Positions 34,701-45,431 of a stretch of 64,000 nt of DNA are shown in pieces. The stretch comes from Siphonodentalium dalli (Eukaryota; Mollusca; Scaphopoda; Gadilida; Siphonodentaliidae), in contig CP136066.1 of NCBI GenBank assembly GCA_032622095.1, positions 104,243,319 to 104,307,318 on the forward strand. Reading direction: 5' to 3'. Position 1 is the stretch's first letter, and each line of letters opens with the position of its first letter. The notes below the pieces were generated by a model. That model did no database searches. It was given only the letters and a program-made list of their open reading frames with translations, and had not been told where the DNA came from. The position numbers and the translations under genes are program-made.

Positions 34701-36049
34701 AGTTAAGGTCCATGATAGTTTTATAGACTCGACACTCAAACCATATTTTTTAAACAAGCCGAAAAGAAATTATTATCCATTCTACAATTCGCAACGGTTG
34801 ATGTAAACTCCACTTATATATGTATGATAACTATATAGTATAACGCCGATGTGGTAATTGTGGCACATATGTGGTGGGTGCCTTACAATTCTTTTTCGAA
34901 TGACCATTATCTCGACAGCACGGAACCAATTTATATGACATAATATTAGATGAGTATGATTTACCCAATTGTTATCGCCAACCATCATCAGAGGTGCCCC
35001 AAATATTCAAACGTCGAAACCAACAACTATTTACATTGTTTAAAATACATTTCAGATATCAAATGTTTCACTTAAACGATAATCATTCGTAACTATTCAA
35101 GGCATAGCATGACGTCTATAGGAGATGATCTTGGGAACGATAATCATATTTTCATCATTCACAAATCAGCAGTCATCAACAACATTCTTATTTCATGTAA
35201 ATATATCTCTTATTCATGTTTTCTTGTTTAAACATAAGTGTTTTACATTGACGGGAGAGGGGCCATATTAAGTTGATATAACGTGTGTCCCAATTCCTCG
35301 TAACATTTGTTACAAAAAATAATTTTAAACCAAGTTACTGTGCATGCACTACCCACGCTTGGGGTAACCGGGTCGATATTTTGTAACATTGTACACGTCA
35401 AAGTATCCGCGAATATCTGGAGAACCTCTTTAAAATGTATGACTTGCTTCAAACTGTGACAACCAAAAAAAAATCACGGTAAATTGACTGAAATTTCATA
35501 TCGAGCGACGCTAGAATCACGGTGAATTAGATAATTTGACGTTAAGTGAGTCAAATCCGCGACCTCAATAATTTCGATGCAACACACGTACTAGTTGATC
35601 CAAATATCTCAGGCAGCCGGTCTTCTAAATTATAGGCTCGTGACAGTTAAACACCCTCGATTATATGACAAGAACATCTTCCCTTGTTCAATCGATGGGC
35701 ATCTGTCTACGACAAGTCAATTTAACATGGCCCAAAGTACCGAGTGGTTTTGTTAGCCACATGGTTGATTGGGTCACGTCTTGGGTTGTCTTTGGTCCGA
35801 TGATCATCGTGTTATATAATGTTTTAATGCGTAAAGCCACCAGTAGTAGAGTATAGGCTGTGGCATCCTCGTTCTACCAGGACTAGGTCGACGGCCGAAC
35901 AGGCCGCGACCGTGTCTTCGTTCTAGCTGTTATTCCGCCGAGATAGTCAATCGTAGTATTGGTTCTTAGCGTTAGAAAATAACTCGTTTAATTTAATTTC
36001 GGTAACAGTAAAGGGCGGTCCTAATAAAAACCCGACCGTACCGTCCAGA
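31759..36049. other. Large stretch without recognised genes
   Basis: 4.3 kb. No domain-bearing frame, RNA gene or repeat copy identified. Scattered frames of 60-100 codons (31934-32206, 32530-32829 and 32949-33218, all minus) are unremarkable. Confidence 0.35.
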
Positions 36050-36795
36050 GTGCAGAACATTCCTATATGTACCACAGTTCAACCCTCAAGTCGATATCTC
36101 AGGCGGAAACGGCACTGTTAACATCATGCCATGCAGCGAATACCCCTCTGCATCCATGGCCGATCGAGCAAGTTGCTAGCTATACCGGAAGTGAATATAT
36201 TAACCCATACGCTGCGGTCGAATTCCCTATTCATGTACACAAAAACACAGAAAATAACTCCCGCGTACCGTACAGCCACCAGGGGACCGAGTGAGATGGG
36301 CATATACTATCGTGCAGAATGGACATGTGGGTACCAAAGTTCCAATCCCCAAGTCGATATCTCAAGCGGAAACAACACTGTTAACCCCTAAATTGCGGCC
36401 GATTCCGCCAGGTACGCATGATCAAAAAAGGCACCGACCGCACATAACCTAGCTGTCTAACCACCGAATGGGACATCATCTGCATCCATGGCCGAGCAGG
36501 CAAGTTGCTAACTATACCGGAAGTTAATATATTAACCCATACGCTGTGGTCGAATTCGCTATTCATGTACGCACCAACACAGACAAAAAACACCCGCCGA
36601 CCGTATCGCCACCAGGGGACCGAGCGAGATGGGGTATGTACTATCGTGCAGAATCGACCTATATGTACCAAAGTTCCAATCCCCCAAGTCGATATATCAA
36701 GTGGGAACGGCACTGTTAACTCCTAACTTGCGACAGATTCCGCCAGGTATGTAAAATAAAAAAAAGACACCGACCGCACCTCTCCTAGCTGCCTG
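36050..36795. repeat. 334-bp tandem repeat, about 2.3 units
   Basis: AAGTCGATATCTCAAGCGGA recurs with ACCAAAG-type starts at 36071, 36333 and 36667. The full period is 334; the first unit is about 72 bases shorter. Units share GCATCCATGGCCGA, ATATTAACCCATACGCTG and CACCAGGGGACCGAG. Frames across it on both strands are repeat artefacts. Confidence 0.85.
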
Positions 36796-36856
36796 ACCAC
36801 TTTGTGTATTTATATTCTCTGTGCATATTTTTAATCTTATTCATTTTCTATTTCCA

Positions 36857-38005
36857 GGTCCAAAACCTAAAGTATGTTGAAGAAAGCACGGGTGACTGTT
36901 GTCGGAAAAATCGGCGGATGGCGTGCAGTCACTCATGGACGACATACATGAGCATCCATATATTCAAGAGTTAATCGAGTCGAAAGGCAAATCGAAGACT
37001 TGAAAACATGCAAAACGTCAGCAAATGAACCAAGTGTAATCGGTGCAGATATGACGTTTAATCTGGGTCCTTGCTTCGTTACGTTACTGGTGTATCGGAA
37101 TAGAAACTTGATAAGAAAATCAACCCAGGATGTTCCCATACTTCTCGGACCCGTATTTCTTCATTGGGATGCAACCTACCACAAATACCACAGGTTATTT
37201 TCCCCACATCCTATCAAAACTGGATCTGGATCTTTTCGGTGTTGAGCTAGGTTGACAGAATCCTGTTTTCAGGTCGGACGAAGAGAAAGCATTAACTAAG
37301 GCTCTCCGTGTGTTCCTACTTCGACTCATCTCCATTGCTCTCGACATATAACGAAAAACATCAGATGTCATCTTGTTGACGACGTTGGTGCCGATAGTAA
37401 AATGTTAAGCGCGTTATCCACGATATATTCTCAAAGGATGGCCTACTTTCAAGTGTAGACGAACACGAATTTCAGCTGAGGACAATAGAACTAACTATGC
37501 GACCAATTTGACAATCTTGTTCCCGGATTTTCAAGTTATTTTAATATAATGGTCCCTTCAATCGAATATTACATTTTCGAAAGGGAAGTTCTTCAATCGA
37601 TTGGACAAATAACTCGTGTGAATCAATCAATCATATACTGAAACTGTCGACGAACTGGCGTAGTCTTAAACTCCCCGATCTCATCGAGATGATGCATTGT
37701 ATTGTTAGAATTCAGCATGCTGATGTCCTTAGAGCAATACACGGTCAGGGCAACATCGATCTTCGTCACACGTGAACAAATTTTGCGTCCAACACTCAAA
37801 ATGGCTCATGGTGAACGACGACGACAAAGATCGCGCAGTAATAGACATTTTAAGGGGCCCACCCAGAAATACAATAACCGTAACATCCACAGACGGAAAT
37901 CTGAAAATTCCTCGTTTCGCTCCAACTGCAAAAAAGCAATCACAAACAAAGCGCAACAATTCAGCAAAAACAACAAGTGCTTCAAAGAAGATGAAAATAT
38001 GAGAT
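36857..38005 (+). pseudogene. Decayed transposase gene (MULE-like, uncertain family)
   Basis: Readable pieces in order: DDIHEHPYIQELIESKG (from about 36930), VIGADMTFNLGPCFVT and LLGPVFLHWDATYHKYH (37036-37190), EEKALTKALRVF (about 37280), STHLHCSRHITKNI (about 37320), DWTNNSCESINHILKLSTNW (about 37600), then MNKFCVQHSKWLMVNDDDK and a basic tail to 38002. Order and wording match transposase-like proteins common in invertebrate genomes, with an acidic residue before TFNLG and an E in SCESINH. I place it near Mutator-like transposases from memory only. At least four frameshifts and stops kill it. No terminal repeats were located. Confidence 0.7.
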
Positions 38006-38582
38006 ATTATAAATTCCAATATCGATATGTTGTAACAGACCATATAGTCAAACATTCGAAACCTTCTGACCAAAATAGTTTTATGTTCAATCATAAAGCC
38101 GTACGAATTATGTAATTCCTGTTTGAAAATTCATTCGAATCGACGTTAGTTGTTAAGACGAACGTATTTCACTCCAGCTAAACCCTTAATACATGTATAT
38201 GACATTAACACAAATTTAATATAAATCTAATTCCTGCAAACGAATTATTCTCGGATCGATGTATACAATTTCAATATGAATTATATATTTTGACCAGAAG
38301 GTTTTGGCGATTTGACAATTACACTATCGCAATGTGCTGATCATGAAATTGTGAATGGCCGGAAAAGGCTATCTATATTATATCACATTTATTTGCGAAT
38401 CCGACCCTAAAACTATTTTTGCCTTCCGGGTGTTTATATATCATTTTTTAAATTATAATTTACCAGGAGTATAAACCTAACAAAAAGTTATTATATTTGT
38501 TGGGCAGTTCACGATTACCACGAAAGTGCATGCTTCTACCTTAAACATTTTACATTTATTTTCTCTGTCGAGTTCCAAGCTG

Positions 38583-38590
38583 TATAAAAA
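38583..38590 (+). promoter_or_regulatory. TATA box
   Basis: TATAAAAA lies 43 bases before the ATG at 38633, with a plausible initiator region 25-30 bases downstream. Spacing suits a TATA promoter with a very short 5' UTR. Confidence 0.35.
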
Positions 38591-38632
38591 CAGAGTTCAC
38601 TCCGCTCGCGTGCTTGACTGACCACTGCCATC

Positions 38633-38752
38633 ATGAGTATGCGCGTAATTAAATATAGCATGTTCTATTTAAGTGTTTTGTCATTTGCAATTCATTCTGG
38701 CTTGTCCAAAGAATATGGACAGTTCGCGGTTTCTCAGAATAACGCAAAATGA
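38633..38752 (+). CDS. Possible short secreted peptide or signal-peptide exon
   Basis: A 39-codon frame reads MSMRVIKYSMFYLSVLSFAI then HSGLSKEYGQF... and looks like a cleavable signal peptide (basic start, hydrophobic core, small residues) followed by a short polar tail. A TATA box precedes it. The stop overlaps the ATG of the next frame (AAATGA), so it may be a complete micropeptide, a first exon with an unrecognised donor, or a frameshifted gene. No homologue recognised. Confidence 0.3.
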   Translation: MSMRVIKYSMFYLSVLSFAIHSGLSKEYGQFAVSQNNAK

Positions 38753-39172
38753 CAAAAGTTATAAATAAAATTAAAAACATGAGTGATTATACGTTTAAAC
38801 CGGTAACTAAACCATCTAATTCAACGGTCCAGCCAAACCGGCTTACCGAAGCTAAACTTGAGACAACAAATCTGTATTTTCTTCATCGCGGTTTAGAATT
38901 GTCAAACAATCAGCCAAAGGGTGGAGCTGTGAGGGTGTGTCTAAGTGGCGACTGCCGACTGGTTTTATCATGTCACAGTTGATTCATTCGCACTCGAGCT
39001 TTGCTCAGATATGGACATTTTACTTCAATATGATTTTAACAACTATCTTGTGGGTGTTTTCTTGGCTTGTGGCAATCACAAATACAGGTGTTTTCTACGA
39101 ATTCATTTGCACACTTCCAACAGTTCAGATGCCGCTTCTGGTGTGCACTCATAAGCAAATTGCCTTTACTTG
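38749..39172 (+). CDS. Two unrecognised overlapping frames after the secreted-peptide ORF
   Basis: 38749-38982 encodes MTKVINKIKNMSDYTFKPVT... ending VCLSGDCRLVLSCHS. Overlapping it in another frame, 38945-39154 reads VATADWFYHVTVDSFALELC... with an AG directly before it that could be an acceptor. Either may be exonic; neither has a known domain. They are listed because they follow a promoter-like site and have protein-like composition. Confidence 0.2.
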
Positions 39173-39440
39173 ACTGACCTGTTGGTCCAGGATTGACTCA
39201 ATTACGGAGCCTTTATTCAGAGTCGGACGGGCCTGCTGCAGGAGCCTGTTTCTTGTTTGATTAAACTCCTTACTCGATTTAACAACACAATTTTTTCATT
39301 TTTTAAAATTAAATTTTTCTTATTTTTAAATCAAGCCTAACGCCGTTATACCATCCGAGTCGGTCCAGGGGTATGAGAAAACATTTTCGAACAAGCATAC
39401 GGACTTCTCCTATACCCTTTGATATACACATATATACATG

Positions 39441-40167
39441 TAGCTAGAGGTGTGACTGTCCCATAGGGACTAAGGATACCTCCGTGTTTTTAAAACACTA
39501 AGGTGTTTCACATGTCAGTAAACATTAAAGTTAAAATAATAAAATAACAGATTCCATTGCAGGTGCACAACCCTAACCCTAAACCTATTGACTGAAAATG
39601 TAGGAATAAAAGCTGGAACAAAATTATGCACGTTGCCAAAATATTCTAAGTCGAAAATGGGGAATAACTCCTTTAAAAAGTCGGACAGACGTCATAATCG
39701 CAGGTGAACAGGTCACCGTGGTACTTAATATATGTGCCAAGTTTCAAAACAATGACCTAAAAATGTAGGAATACAAGCTCGGACAAAATTATGCATGTTG
39801 CAAAAAAAAACAGAACATTCTAAGTTGAAAAGGGGGATAACTCCACAAAAAAATCTGACAGATGTCATAATCGCAGGTGCACAGGCTCCCATGGCTCTCT
39901 GCCAAGTTAAAAATAATTGACCTAAAACTGTAGGAATAAAAATTATACATATCGCGAAAAGTTTCTAAGTCAAAAAAGGGATAACTCCAACAAAAAAGGT
40001 CAGAGAGACGTCATACTCGCAGGTGCACAGGTTCCCATGGTGGTTGATGTCTGTGCCAAGTTTCACGGAAAATGATTAAGAAACGACGGTGAAAATTTGT
40101 GCCCACGGAAGGACGGACGACGGACTGACAAGTTGATTCCATTATACCCCCACCCCACAACTTTGTC
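39441..40167 (-). mobile_element. ATACCCCC dispersed repeat, copy 2 (inverted, expanded)
   Basis: The reverse complement of the family at 31312. A module of about 150 bp (TAGGAATA, AAAATTATGCA, TTCTAAGT, GGATAACTCC, GACGTCATAATCGCAGGTG, ACAGG) is repeated three times between about 39590 and 40040. The copy is 727 bp against 447 bp for copy 1, so the core has expanded in tandem. Confidence 0.75.
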
Positions 40168-40942
40168 TTTTCGAATTGAGAAATATATATTACATTATTT
40201 GCTTTTTTCAATGGCATAAATTTCCCGTCAAATAAAAAAGTTTCCAGGTTTTGAACTGGTAGAACATTATGGGAACTTATGGGCGTAGCCAGAGTAGACC
40301 TTTGTGGCATGATCTACATCAAAATAGGTTATCAAATTTGACTCATGTAGCAAGTTAAATTTAAAATTTAAATTACACCAAATTTTCTCTTTGCGAGTAA
40401 ATCATCTTACAGAAAATCTATCACAAACAAAGTGATGAACAGCGCGTGAAACCCTTTGTCAGATTGATTTAAACCCAGAATGAGATCGGATTAATGGTCC
40501 ATGAGCGATACTTGTTTCTCAATGATTAAATCCAATGAGCATGCACGCGTTCGCGATAATTTATGACGTGTAAATAACCATTATATCGGCCTGTCTTTTA
40601 GTCCGATTGGTGAGAGGGTAGATTGGTAAGAGGGTAGTTTGACTACATGCTCATATCACGGAAAAACGCCCCTTAGACCCGGTTTGGCTGGACCGACAAT
40701 GTAGGTTTAAACCAGGTTTAAACCGGAGATGACGAATCCGGCCAGCGTGTATGATAATCTTCTAATTAATCGACCAAATGAGATTAGTTGTCCCAGGCTT
40801 GATAAGTGGTGGCTACACAATTAATTGGCAGTTTCTGTTTCAATAAATGAAGTTTTGATACAAACTGAAGGAATTGACACCACATCTGTTGTTACGGTTA
40901 GGACATCAACGATGTAGTTAGGTGCGCATAATAGTAATCTAA
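40168..40942. other. Unassigned DNA
   Basis: No gene recognised. GAGAGGGTAG is tandemly duplicated at about 40610-40640. Confidence 0.3.
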
Positions 40943-41298
40943 CAACATATCCTCGTGCAAATAGGTTCATATTGGACCTAAATATGCACATGTGTTCATA
41001 TGAAACATATTTGATTCAGAAATAAGCCCATATAGGACTTGTACCAGTCACTTCGCTGAATGGCGCGGGTCGCAGTGAAAACACATTATAAAGAGCGTTA
41101 ATCTAGTACGTCGTGTCGATGAAAAAAGTAGATTAGATAGTGCCTATATGAGCTTATTTCGAATTAAATAAGCTCATATATGATCGTGTCCAATTTAGGT
41201 TCCTATAGAGCTTTTAAAAATTAAAATACTCCCTATATGGGCTTATTTCGTCTGTTTTAAATAAGCTATATATGAGCTTATTTAGGGAGAACAGCCTG
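40943..41298 (+). mobile_element. 7-bp-TSD element family, copy b (diverged subfamily)
   Basis: Starts CAACATATCCTCGTGCAAAT and ends TTTAGGGAGAACAGCCTG. Flanks are AATCTAA and ATTCTAA (6 of 7 match). The interior differs from the other copies and is built of ATATGAGCTTATTT words, including a palindrome at about 41143-41182. Confidence 0.75.
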
Positions 41299-41411
41299 AT
41301 TCTAAACGTATAACATTATACTGTAAACGTAGTCGTAATTATATCCGTGAGTTTTTCGAAACCTCTCTATTTCCAAAGTGTGTCATAAAACAAGTGTTAG
41401 CTATATAATAT

Positions 41412-42410
41412 ACTAGCAGGTTAGCCCGCCACTGGCGTGGTTGGTCAGAAACATGACATTTTTAAATTTAATTGAATTTTTAATTGAATTTTTTTTGTTT
41501 TTCAATGAGTTAATTGTGCCTTTTTCTGGCCGAACAAATTTTTAATTGAATTTTTTGTTTTTCAATGAGTTAATTGTGCCTTTTTCTGGCGGAAAAATTG
41601 ACCCGATGAAATCCCCCCCCCTTCCTAGGAACGACAGACAACGCATACTTTGTTTTTCAATGAGTTAATTCATGGTACCCGTCCTAAACTTATCCGTTCC
41701 TAGGAACGACAGACTTTTAATGAAAATAAATTATGATACCCGTCCATAAAAGAGGTATTTTTTTTTTAACATGCCCGTGGCCATTCAGCAGCCCCTGACA
41801 GAGGTTGTCCACCCTTACGAGATGGTCAATAGTCCCCGCAAAGAGCGGAGAGTCAATTAACCCCGCCGTGAACCCCATCACCAACGCGACGTAATTTTGT
41901 TTGGTATCATGTGTTGCGTTCTAAAAATAGGTCGATTACAGTGGATTCGTTCATGACGAAATATGAGTGCGACAGAGAATATTGTTGACTCGATCTAAAA
42001 CAACTCAAACGAATGGCAGTCCAGCTATTCACAAAGAATTGTAAATCAACTGCGTCTAAAAGTACTATGACATCCAATAAATCTCTCCGCATAGGAAACC
42101 ACTCAAAAGTATTGTTCCCGTATATCTCTCTGCAGATGTTAAATTTCGAGCGATAACGTTGAATTGTAAACAAACGCTCTTTTATAGCGATGCGTCAAAA
42201 ACAAACGCTCATTAAATTATCACTTAATTAACCACCGCAGTGCCGTTTTTTGTGATTGGGAGTGGAGAATGAGTTGTCAAAGCTTGTCCAAAATGCGACA
42301 ACTACGGTGTCCGTGGTTTTTTACCCTTAGATGGGAAGTTTGAACTCAATCGAGCCAGCCGTTTTCGATTCTATAAAGTACACATATACGGAAGTCTCAA
42401 AATATATAGT
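41412..42410 (+). mobile_element. Array unit 1 (type A)
   Basis: Head ACTAGCAGGTTAGCCCGCCA, duplicated GTTTTTCAATGAGTTAATTG near 41490-41580, tail GAAGTCTCAAAATATATAGT. A minus-strand frame at 41907-42173 is repeat sequence, not a gene. Confidence 0.8.
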
Positions 42411-43701
42411 ACTAGCATGTTAGCCCGCCACCGGCGGCTTGTCCGAAACATGACATTTTTTTTAATATTGTTTTTTAATTTTTAGCTCCACGCGTTTCAA
42501 TAAGAAATTTTTTTACCCGGTAGCTCCACCCGTTTCCGAGATCTGGTCTTCGCATGCGCGAAGCTGGAGTCGCACGGACTCGGCGACCCGATAAAATTTG
42601 TACCCGGCGCAAGATACATTCACATAGCAAATTTCAAGTCGATAGCTCCACCCGTTTCCGAGATCTCGTCTGCGCATGCGCTGCACGGGCGTCGCACGGG
42701 GCTCGGCGACCCGATAAAATTTGTACCCGGCGCAAGATACATTCACATAGCAAATTTCAAGTCGATAGCTCCACCCGTTTCCGAGATCTCGTCTGCGCAT
42801 GCGCTGCACGGGCTCGCCAATACGACAGCGACGACCACCTGGTCAAACTACACTCACGTACCAAGTTTCGTCCCGATCGGTCGAGGTGTTGGTATCTGAT
42901 GCAAAAGACGAAATTGTGAGTGTTGGTCAATAGTCCCCGCCGTGAACCTCATCGTCGCAAAGAGCGGACAGTCAATTAATCCCGTTGTGAACCTCAATCA
43001 CCAACGCGACGTAAACATGTGTAGCGTTCTAAAAATAGGAAAGCACTTTCTCTCTGCATAATTCTGCAGATGCCAATAACGTTGCTCCCCGTAGGTAGCA
43101 ATATCGTTGTTGTTGATATTTACGGCTTGGGGGCTATTTTCTTATTTAGCAAGTTTGAGCTCAATCGGTTAGAGTCTATAAAGGACACACTCATATATAT
43201 ATATGACACTTCCCGTAGGTAGCAAGTTTGAGCTCAATCGGCATTCCCGGGAATTTCCCGTAGATTGGCAGATTCCAGTAGCTTTATAACGGTATATCTG
43301 GGGAGAAATCTGATGCTATAGTCGTGATTATGTGGGATGATTTCGGTATATACTGTAAAAACAAAGCGCGCCATCCGTGCTCGCAGGGAATAAATTTCGA
43401 GCGATAACGTTTGCGTTCCCGTATAACTCTGCAGATGCGAATAACGTTGAATGGGAAACAGACGCTCTTTATAGAGATGCGTCAAAAACAAACGCTCATT
43501 AAATAATCACTTGATTAACCCCCGCCGTGCCTTTGTGGTGATTTGAGATTGGAGAACGGGTGCTCTGAGCTTCTCTAAACCGCGACCACGGTCGTGTCGG
43601 TGGTATTTGACACTTACATAGGAAGTTTGAGCTCAATCTTTACACGCGTTTTGGATTCTATGAAGTACACACATACGGAAGTCTCAAAATATATAGTATA
43701 G
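42411..43701 (+). mobile_element. Array unit 2 (type A with embedded 122-bp repeats)
   Basis: Head ACTAGCATGTTAGCCCGCCA. Two to three copies of the 122 bp CCGTTTCCGAGATCT repeat (about 42530-42810) and part of a type B tail (CCAAGTTTCGTCCCGATCGG) are embedded, so the unit is a mosaic of both types. Confidence 0.75.
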
Positions 43702-44830
43702 ACTAGCAGGTTAGCCCGCCACTGGCGTGCTTGGTCAGAAACATGGCAATGTTTTATGTTTTGTTTGTGTTTTTCAATGAGTTAATATTGGGTTTTTCAA
43801 TATTTTACCCGATTTGACCTTGAATTGATCACTTTCAAGGTCAAGGTCATGTCGGGGTCAGGTTAAGACTGACCCGATGAAAAATTCCCCCGTTCCTAGG
43901 AACGACAGACATAAGAATGTTTCACACAATGCGACGTCGACGATCCCCGTGTGTTTTTACACTTATATACGAAGTTTGAGCTCACCTAGGGCGGAAAAAC
44001 TTACCCGATCCGCGTTCTTAGGAACAAAACACGCTCCGCGTTCTTAGGAACACAACACGCTCATGTCTATACACGCCCAGACCCAGAAGAGGTATGATTT
44101 TTTTTAACCTGCCCGTGGCCATCGAGCAGCCCATGACAGAGGTTGTCCACCCTTACGAGATGGTCAATAGTCCCCCGCAAAGTTAATCCCGTCGTGAACC
44201 CCAACCTCGCAAAGAGCGGACAGTCAATTAATCCCGTCGTGAACGCCATCACCAACGCGACGTAAATTTGTTTGGTATCATGTGTTGCGTTCTAAAAATA
44301 GGAAAGCACTTGTTCCCGTATATCTCTCTGCATAATAAATTTCGAGCGATAACGTTGCGTTTGCGTAAATACGAAATTGTGAGTGTTGGTTTGTAACCGG
44401 GATTTCTGAGAAGCAGTATACCTATAACTACCCCCTAAGCCCTGACCTAAGTGTCATACATACTATAACAATGATGTTGTAAGAGTACTATGGCATCCAA
44501 TAAATCTCCCCGCATAGGAAACCACTCAATGTTCCCGTATATCTCTCTGCAGATGCTAATAACGTTGAATGGTAAACAGACGCTCTTTATAGCGATGCGT
44601 CAAAAACAAACGCTCATTAAATTATCACTTGATTAACCCACGCCGTGCCTTTGCGGTGATTTGGGAGTGGATAAAGGGTGCTCAGAGCTTCTCCAAAACG
44701 CGACAACCACGGTGTTCGTGGGTTTTTACACTTAGATGGGAAGTTTGAACTCAATCGAGCCAGCCGTTTTCGATTCTATAAAGTACAAACACACATATAT
44801 ACGGAAGTCTCAAAATATATAGTATAGTAT
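43702..44830 (+). mobile_element. Array unit 3 (type A)
   Basis: Head ACTAGCAGGTTAGCCCGCCA. Contains CCTAGGAACGACAGAC and AACGCTCATTAAATTATCAC shared with unit 1, and ends AATATATAGTATAGTAT. Confidence 0.8.
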
Positions 44831-45294
44831 AAATTTCAAGTCGATAGCTCCACCCGTTTCCGAGATCTGGTCTGCGCATGCGCGAAGCTGGCGTCGCACG
44901 GGCTCGGCGACCCGATAAAATTCGTATCCGGGGCAAGATACATTCACATACCAAATTTCAAGTCGATAGCTCCACCCATTTCCGAGATCTGGTCTGCTCA
45001 TGCGCGAAGCTGGCGTCGCACGTGCTCGGCTACCCGATAAAATTCGTATCCGGGGCAAGATACATTCACATACCAAATTTCAAGTCGATAGCTCCACCCG
45101 TTTCCGAGATCTCGTCTGCGCATGCACGAAGCGGGCGCCGCACGGGATCGCCAATACGACAACGTCGACCGCCTGGTCAAACTACACACACTTACCAAGT
45201 TTCGTCCCGATCGGTCGAGAATTGTAGATTTGTATAAATGACAAACAAACATACAGACAAACAGACAAACAGAGGTCTTCAAAATATATATGAG
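44831..45294 (+). mobile_element. Array unit 4 (type B, headless)
   Basis: Begins inside the 122 bp repeat (AAATTTCAAGTCGATAGCTC), has three copies, then CCAAGTTTCGTCCCGATCGG, an ACAAAC/ACAGAC run and AGGTCTTCAAAATATATATG. The missing head fits 5' truncation during insertion. Confidence 0.8.
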
Positions 45295-45431
45295 ACTAGC
45301 AGGTTAGCCCGCCACTGGCGGCGTTGATCGGAAACATGACATTTTTTTCGCTTTTCAATGAGTTAATCGTGCCTTTTTAAGATAAATTAGTGTACCCTCC
45401 TTAAAAGAGGTATGATTTAAGGTACATCGGG

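Noticed and set aside
36381-36713. 110-codon minus-strand frame
   Set aside because: It runs through the 334 bp tandem repeat and reads differently in each unit.
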